A stretch of DNA of 64,000 nucleotides from Bedellia somnulentella (lineage: Eukaryota; Arthropoda; Insecta; Lepidoptera; Bedelliidae), in assembly GCA_963576735.1 (NCBI GenBank), contig OY755198.1, positions 7,440,001 to 7,504,000 of the forward strand, written 5' to 3'. Below, piece by piece: positions 57,772 through 64,000 of this stretch (its first letter is position 1; the number at the start of each line of letters is the position of its first letter). A program made the translations under genes and the position numbers. The notes below the pieces were generated by a model that did no database searches, was not told where the DNA came from, and worked only from the letters and a program-made list of their open reading frames with translations.

Positions 57772-57801
57772 ATTGTTTTCTTTATATTAGAAGTCAATAA
57801 A
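57772..57801 (+). terminator. PPP1R37 3' UTR start with poly(A) signal
   Basis: AATAAA at 57796-57801 lies 25 nt after the stop codon. A very short 3' UTR is implied; no other strong hexamer follows at once. Confidence 0.6.
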
Positions 57802-58345
57802 ATGATAATTGTAATATATATTTCTTCTTAAAAATGTTTGTTGCGACGTTAGTGAGTGTCAATAGTGAATATTATAATATCTTTTTTTGTAACAAAGTTC
57901 ATCGTATCTTCTTTCCCCGAAAGTAGAGACAAGAATCTATTGTTATCCCTTTCTTTTACATTTACAAATTTATAGGTAGAGTAAGGCGGATGCATAAAAG
58001 ATAAATTGATAGATGTGTATAGGTGTTTGCTATGAATTGAAAAGTGCCGTATCCATATTAAATTCAGAGGCAAAATCTAAGTTTTCATTATGATTTGAAA
58101 ACAACAATCAATTATTATAAATGGATATTATTAAGACCATAATTTGCAATTCACTTATAAGTACTAAGTTTGCTGAGACGTTGACTGTTAACCTTAAACT
58201 ATATATTACATGTATATGACATCTTAAAACTAAATTATCCCTAAAAGTCTAATATAACAATAAGAATGAGTCTCGGTAGGAGTATGACATCCTAAATAGT
58301 GTTGATTCAGTATATCAGTAATAGCGAATTTACTTGGGAGAATAT
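57802..58345. other. Intergenic, no gene seen
   Basis: AT-rich spacer between the PPP1R37 3' end and the glycoprotein relic. A short minus-strand open stretch (about 58220-58335) follows the relic's stop in another frame and could be decayed C-terminal sequence; I cannot align it. Confidence 0.4.
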
Positions 58346-59381
58346 TCATATCATTCCACATACATCAATAGGTGTTTGTCTAACAAGGGTTGCTAAGAAA
58401 TTGTCTGATTTTACAGAATATATAGTGTACCTTGTTGCATGTTTATTCTGTTCAGTAGGTAACGGTAAAGTAAGGTAACGGTACCTTTTGTGCCTTTCCA
58501 GTATATAGCACATGGTAGCCTGTTCATCACATCTTTGTCTAGATTGAGTCTCCCAACATAAAAATCCCAATTCAACATCTATGCAGTTTCCATCTTTGAA
58601 GGGGCATGTGACTCCTGAGGGTGTTAAGATTATATTGTCTCTAATTCTATGTGTGGATGTGAAGTCATGCAAGGTTATCACAATTTCTGCTGTTGCATAT
58701 ACGTCATCCCAGTGTTTATCCCCAATGGTGAGAGTTGTTCCTTTACATGTACCATCATAATTGGTTTGTCCTGCAATTGTAAGGACGCGCACATCCGTTG
58801 TATTTAGCTTCAAGTCTATTATCTTCTGCCCGAGAATAATTACGTTTCTTGTTCTATGCATATCGATACATTCAGCTTGATTCAGTTGCCATAGCCCAAC
58901 TCCCTCTCCACCTTGGACTCGGGACACATGGCTATGCATACCACAGTGAGTTATGAAGTAACGATACTTCACTGAACATCTAAACGTGTGGATATCATAG
59001 GATTCTCGTTGTTGTAACACCTTTAGGGCAAGCACGAGCGCTCTTATATCGATACGATAACGGTTAGAATGAGATGGCAGTATAGGATACTAAGTAAGTG
59101 CGTAAGAGATGGCTGCTTTATCCCACGCGATAACTAGTTTAAACACAGCTCGTACTAGCCGGGCTGGATCTCGACATCTGATGTAATATCCTCTGTATGA
59201 AAGTCAGGACATTGATCGACATCGACAAATTAGTGATATTTAGTCCATGTGCAGCATAGTAAAATACATAAAGTCCATGTATGATTGGAATATTTACTAC
59301 ACATATCGTATGTAGTATAATCCATACGAAAGCTACCATATTGGTTAGTTTCTCATAATAAGAACATGAAAACACAAACAC
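58346..59381 (-). pseudogene. Endogenous viral glycoprotein relic, chuvirus-like
   Basis: Minus strand. 59381-59240 opens with a hydrophobic, signal-like segment and a GLNIT motif. A frameshift follows near 59235 and a stop near 59160, then about 100 bp without a sensible frame. 59035-58346 is open for 229 codons with eleven Cys, including the block CGMHSH, VTCPFKDGNCID and GFLCWETQ. This order of blocks is what I recall from chuvirus glycoproteins and the envelope genes captured from them in arthropod genomes. It ends about halfway through a normal-length glycoprotein, with no transmembrane anchor. Defective; no RT, integrase or LTR found nearby. Confidence 0.6.
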
Positions 59382-59859
59382 TTAATAAATTAATAATAAA
59401 GATAGTCTTTTAACAAAATTTTGGTTGATATTATTTATTATAATTATTTGACTTGATTGGTATGACCTAAACCAATCTCAATATTGATCACGTTTCAAAT
59501 CAGGAGTGTTTTGGTTAAACAATTGTAGCTTATTCAAAATATTTGATACTGGTGATACGACCTCAATTTAGGTTGAATTTCAGACCCTCATAGACCTAAC
59601 ACCTTTACACAATTTATCTTATTTTCTTAAGCTCTGATTTATTTTTTGTGAGAATGGCTATCGCAATTTAAAATAGTCTTGATTTATCTAAGAACAAAAA
59701 TTAACTGTCTTGAAATTAATTGAAGTTGTAATATATATATACTTAAACCTATAAAATTTCTACGTTTAGGCATTAGGAGTGTAATAAAGTTCTTTTGGCT
59801 GTAGGTAAGAGTATGTATATGCCTTAGACTAAGTAAAAACTTGATCAAACCGTGCAGAA

Positions 59860-60302
59860 GGTCTACTTTTCACATCGAGGCTAATAATCATTCGTATCTC
59901 TTCTAACACCTATTAAAATTTGTTTCTGTCTCGCTCCCACGAATTATTGGATTTCGAAATTTTTGATAAGTGTGTAAACATCAAAGAAAGAAAGAAGAAA
60001 CATATATTGAAATTAATAGTACAAAATAAAACAGAAAACATAAAAACAACTAATATAACACACATGACAAATACAAAACCTTATACAGTACATCATACTG
60101 TACCCTTAAGTGTGGATACTCGACGAATCTAACGATACCTGCAAGTTGTCGTTGGTTTCATCATGGACTAGTAAGCGCCAAAATTAATATTATTCTATAC
60201 TTCGTCTGACCTTCGAAGCGGCGAAAGGGACACGAATATACTTTACAAGCAGTTAGAAAAGGTACGAATGCTATCATCGTTGCGATGTGAGACTTGACCT
60301 CA
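59860..60302. repeat. MITE-3 copy 1 (long TIR)
   Basis: The left end (CATTCGTATCTCTTCTAAC at about 59889) and right end (inverted, GAAAAGGTACGAATGCTATC) are diverged inverted repeats of about 100 bp. The internal word CGACGAATCTAACGATACC is shared with copy 2. Confidence 0.82.
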
Positions 60303-60334
60303 AGAATACCTGTTTGCCGCACTTTCAAAGTCAA

Positions 60335-60510
60335 CCGTGGGACTGATCACGTATCTTTAGCAACGATTGTGTTGCAAGTTGCAATATTATCGCTGTCAAA
60401 TGTGTCAAATTGCATACAAATTTATGACATTGGCAGCGACAATCGTGCAACTTGCGACACAATCGTCAGTCGCAAAAGATACGCAATCAGGGGGCTGTGC
60501 GTGTAGCATT
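60335..60510. repeat. Foldback hairpin
   Basis: Left ACGATTGTGTTGCAAGTTGC and right GCAACTTGCGACACAATCGT pair, with stems reaching about 80 bp (about 80-85% paired) and a loop of a few bases near 60417. Confidence 0.8.
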
Positions 60511-61589
60511 ATAAAACACGCACTAACGTCATCAAAATGTACTTTCGATTGGTCGGATCTGTGAAATATGTACTAGCAGCTCCGCACAAACACATAAATG
60601 TTTAATTTTCAAATTAGTGTCATGTCACTGTTGCAAATAACTGGTCCGAAGATATTACTTAGTCTAAGGTATAGTATTTGATTGTCTAAGGGTTAAAAGC
60701 TAACCTGACCGTCAGCACGTACGATACGTTGTACTGCCGTGCGTACGGAATGGTCAGGACGACCCTGAACGCTATTTGAAATTTATATTGAAAATTAGGT
60801 TATAGCGATGACGACTGACTGTCAGGGTAGCTCCGAACACAGCCTAATGGTTTAAATTGTAAATTAATAGATGACTCAAAAAAATATGGGCATCTTGTAA
60901 AATATATGTATGTTAGATATCCAACTTTTAGGTTTGACGGTTGTATGATAAAATTGTAAAAACATGAATTGTATTATTGGTTCTATGTTAACGCTATGGT
61001 CATGTTTGAAGTCAACAAAATTAAAACCGTATTGGTCGGTTTCTTGATTGTTTTTTTTATTGAGTAAAAATATCAGAGTTATCTTTTCATATTGAAAAAA
61101 AAATACTAAAATGTAACAAGAAAGTACTAAAATAATTGACACCAAAATTACCATAGAGTAAGCATATAAAGAGGTGTCAGGAGGCGGATAAACTTAAATA
61201 CATCTGTTAAAAGATGGCGCTTTTTTTACCTCTATCTCGTTTTTGTAACGAGAAATTTATACCTCTCCATATTTTTACTCGAGATTTTTTAGTACTCCTT
61301 TTTAATAAAATAATTTTGGCACCGATTTTAAGGTGAGCCTATTTATAATTAAAATTGCGAAAAACACGAATAGTAATATTAAAAACGGTCAGGTTACTTC
61401 CCTTCATCAAGACTTCCCTTTTTGAATTTTATGTATGCGGTAGTGTAAATAGGCTTCTAAATCTTGATGAAAGTAACATGGTTTTTTTTTTGTAAATGAA
61501 GATTTCTCACAGATTCGTAATTAATCTTGCAGTCAAAAAGTCATTATCGCAGAAGTGAAACTTCTTTGACAAATATTATAATATGAATA
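60511..61589. other. No gene seen
   Basis: AT-rich spacer; short frames only, no family recognised. Confidence 0.4.
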
Positions 61590-61668
61590 CGTGCAGCATC
61601 TTGACCCCTATAAGCTTCCAAATGCTCTGGCATATTCTTTTGGGATTTATGTCTGTATGTATGTATGT
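61590..61668 (+). repeat. SINE-A 3' scrap
   Basis: CTTCCAAATGCTCTGGCATA, TTTTGGGATTTATGTC and (TATG)n: the 3' end of SINE-A, decayed. Confidence 0.5.
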
Positions 61669-62304
61669 GAAGCAAAAATCTTGGAACCTTATATAGAAAA
61701 CTGCATAAGCTAATATGTTTTGAAAATTATGCACTAAAGTACAATATTTATTTATTTATTTATAAGGCATGCACACAGTACAACATCATAATATTATAAT
61801 TTCCAAAAGACATAATGTTCTGCTCAGATGCAGTACCTAAATAGCATGCACAGCATTATCTAGTAAGTTGAACTATACAATGTTTGATACAAATATAAAT
61901 GATTCAAAATAAAATAATGAAAATTTAATTCAATGGAAGTTCGTATATAGACAATATAAATGAAGGAAAACATTACACTGCGTACGTATGATAAAAGTAC
62001 TGGTACTTTTCAGTGTATTTTGGTTAGATGGCACTTGCTAGATATCATCTTATCGGTTCAACTTATCAAATTAATAATTTATCATTTAAATATATTATCG
62101 TTAATTCTAATTACGTTGATTGGTAGAGATTATCTATATAACTGTGTTTATGGAGCAAAATTTATAGTTCTTAATCTACCCTCACATTACTATAATATTT
62201 GTACCAAAGAAGTTTCACTTCTAAAACCGATGTTTGATCGATATTGTAGATAGCCATAAGAATTAGAGCATGAAGGATTCGATATAACTTTGTTCAAGAT
62301 TAGA
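61669..62304. other. No gene seen; possible LINE tail at 61745
   Basis: (TTTA)n then TAAGGCATGCACACAGTAC at 61745 resembles a minus-strand LINE tail. An open frame at 61960-62253 is Ile/Leu-rich without recognisable homology. Confidence 0.35.
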
Positions 62305-62628
62305 ACTACTCTTCACATTGAGAACGATAATTACCATACTTATCTCTTCTAACCACTATTAAAATTTATTTCTATCTCGGTCACACGAAACGGATATTCG
62401 TATTTTGTCATTTCTGATATATTAGAATACATGCTGGCATTCGACGAATCCAACGATACCGCCGTAGTTGTCGTTGATTTCTTTGACTAGAAAGTGCCAA
62501 TGTTAATAATGTTCTATACATTTCAAAATCCGAATATTCGTTGCGTGCGAGGGAGATAGAAATAAATGTTAATATGGGTAGAAGAGATACGTATGCTAAT
62601 TTTCGTTCTCGGCGTGAAGGCTAGACCT
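62305..62628. repeat. MITE-3 copy 2 (long TIR)
   Basis: Inverted ends CTTCACATTGAGAACG / CGTTCTCGGCGTGAAG and a longer TATCTCTTCTA...TTTATTTCTATCTC match in reverse. Shares TTCGACGAATCCAACGATAC with copy 1. Confidence 0.85.
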
Positions 62629-62984
62629 CCAGTACTAGTGTTACACTTCTACATAGTAACTAGATGTAGAAAGAATATTTATATTGATTTCATAATGGCG
62701 CGTAACTTATGTACAGATTTCTCCGATCCCATTTTTAGAGTAGAGTGCCATTTTTTCTTTTATTTCTATCGGTCTTGGTTGTTTGCTGTTAACACGTTTG
62801 ACGAGTCTACATAGTTTTTTTTTGTTTATGTATTAAAAATATAGCCGTCTTTATTTTGAGTAGGTACTGAGTAATTGAAATAGTGATAGAACGAATGAGT
62901 GAATGAAAATACTCTTCTATTTACTTTGAGTGTATATTTATTAATTATACCCAATATTATATCTTAGTTACATGCTTGGATTAT

Positions 62985-63180
62985 TTATTACGATTGTTAA
63001 CGATGTAGGAAAACATATCGTCAGGAATTCCAGATATATTTCTTGTGACAGTATATTCTAATAAAATGGCGATTCTCTTTCCCTTTATCGCGTGCATATA
63101 TCTCCATACAAATGTGAATCCTTTGACTTGACTGTAGGTGACAAAAGGTCACATGATGTTTACAGCCTGCTGTTTTAAAA
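62985..63180 (+). repeat. SINE-B, old copy
   Basis: TAGGAAAACATATCGTCAGG, TGACAGTATATTCTAATAAA, TAGGTGACAAAAGGTCACAT follow the SINE-B body in order, heavily diverged. Confidence 0.55.
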
Positions 63181-64000
63181 GATCTTAAAATCTTACTAGC
63201 TACAAAAATTATCGGAAACTTATATCAAATTCAAAATGTCGGTTTTTCTTTGGAGTTAAATACTTCCTAACTTTCATGCTACAATAATGTGTTTGCAAAG
63301 ACAAAAAGCAACAAGAAACTTAAAAAACGTAAGAACATTCGACATATTAAATGATAATTATTCTCTTATTAGTTAATCCAATCATAATTTTCACTACATG
63401 TTAGTCCGATATTCCAAATCAAACAGCATATAAAATGGAAGAAAGGTGATTAGATTACATAGCTGTTGTTTGTTCATACATACATACATACAGGATTATT
63501 TATTTTAACGTATCCAAATAATGACGTTTAAGTACAGCGTATCCGTAAAAATCAATTGCAAAAGTTAAATGGCGATGGATGGTTTGTTACAAAGAATTCT
63601 ATGTTTTTGTTTTCTATTTTATTTGTTTTCGTCAAACGTGTTATAAATTTCGCTTATATGTCTGTGATGGTTTCGATCTCACAACAGGCAGGGTGATTTA
63701 ATACATAATTATACTTTGTTTACGGAATTTGCTGTTGTATGCGTAACATAAATGTGTAATGTTAAGAAAATAATATATGAATAACCAAGTTTTGGTATTT
63801 TTTACAATAGATGTCGCTGACGTGCGTAACAAGTAACGCCATCTGTGTATTGTGCGAAGAAGCTCGTCTTTTTTTTAATTTTGACGATAGAAAAGAGTTT
63901 AAATATGTTGATGAATATAATAATTACAATTTTAAGTAAAATAGATGTGTAATTAATTTGTAAATACGAAATACTTAAATATTGAAGTTTTAGCGCTGTA
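63181..64000. other. No gene seen
   Basis: AT-rich. TAGATGTCGCTGACGTGCG near 63810 and ACGCCATCTGTG near 63836 resemble the (A/T)GATGGCGC-type motifs common near lepidopteran and other insect promoters, but no ORF follows within the window. Confidence 0.3.

Noticed and set aside
54687..57551. Long minus-strand open frames opposite exon 14
   Set aside because: They are antisense shadows of the Ser/Asp/Lys-rich coding frame and show no protein motifs.
58346..59381. Functional domesticated envelope gene
   Set aside because: A frameshift and stops separate the N-terminal part from the main open segment, and no membrane anchor is visible.
61960..62253. 97-codon Ile/Leu-rich frame as a membrane protein
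   Set aside because: AT-rich DNA gives such hydrophobic frames by chance; no homology or promoter seen.
1..64000. Many short open frames reading VVGDGSPTASPKNPLKAPIP or similar
   Set aside because: They are translations of SINE-A in one strand and recur wherever SINE-A does; there are no start, splice or conservation signals.

Overview
The window looks like a lepidopteran (moth or butterfly) nuclear chromosome. It is AT-rich and intron-rich, and it is packed with repeat types I associate with Lepidoptera: RTE LINE tails ending in (ATGT)n or (AAGT)n, tRNA-headed SINEs, a mariner, Helitron debris, Jockey/CR1-group LINEs and several MITE families. The species cannot be read from the sequence.

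One host gene explains most of it. Fourteen exons on the + strand (862 to 57771) join in frame, with GT-AG introns, into a protein of 1654 residues. It is the insect homologue of PPP1R37/LRRC68, a leucine-rich-repeat regulator of protein phosphatase 1. Exon 1 carries an RVxF-type PP1 docking motif (KVSF). Exons 3 to 10 carry the LRR domain. Exon 14 is one 3.24-kb exon encoding a long, Ser/Asp/Lys-rich, probably disordered tail, followed by an AATAAA at 57796. Three exons have degenerate partial copies beside them: exon 3 (three fragments downstream), exon 9 (three copies upstream) and exon 11 (one copy downstream that is still an in-phase, open exon).

The introns are largely transposable elements. 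A short retroposon, here called SINE-A, is present in over 30 full or partial copies and shares its 3' end with an RTE LINE fragment found about nine times. SINE-B is tRNA-derived with a (TTATG)n tail. SINE-C is tRNA-derived and repeatedly inserted as snap-back (inverted) copies. Larger elements are: a deleted Ty1/copia with both LTRs, PBS and TSD (5123-7188); a mariner (22341-23629); a nearly complete Jockey/CR1-group LINE with an intact ORF2 (24245-29344); a second LINE with intact ORF2 but an ORF1 split by a TTAA MITE (42404-46513); a THAP-domain DNA transposon relic (about 34797-36463); and a Helitron deletion derivative inserted in a MITE (37035-39290). Many are nested, so relative insertion order can be read.

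Beyond the host gene (57802-64000) the minus strand carries a frameshifted, stop-containing remnant of a viral-type envelope glycoprotein, most like those of chuviruses (58346-59381). After it come two copies of one long-TIR MITE, a foldback hairpin and otherwise anonymous AT-rich DNA. There are no bacterial features, CRISPR arrays or convincing functional tRNA genes.
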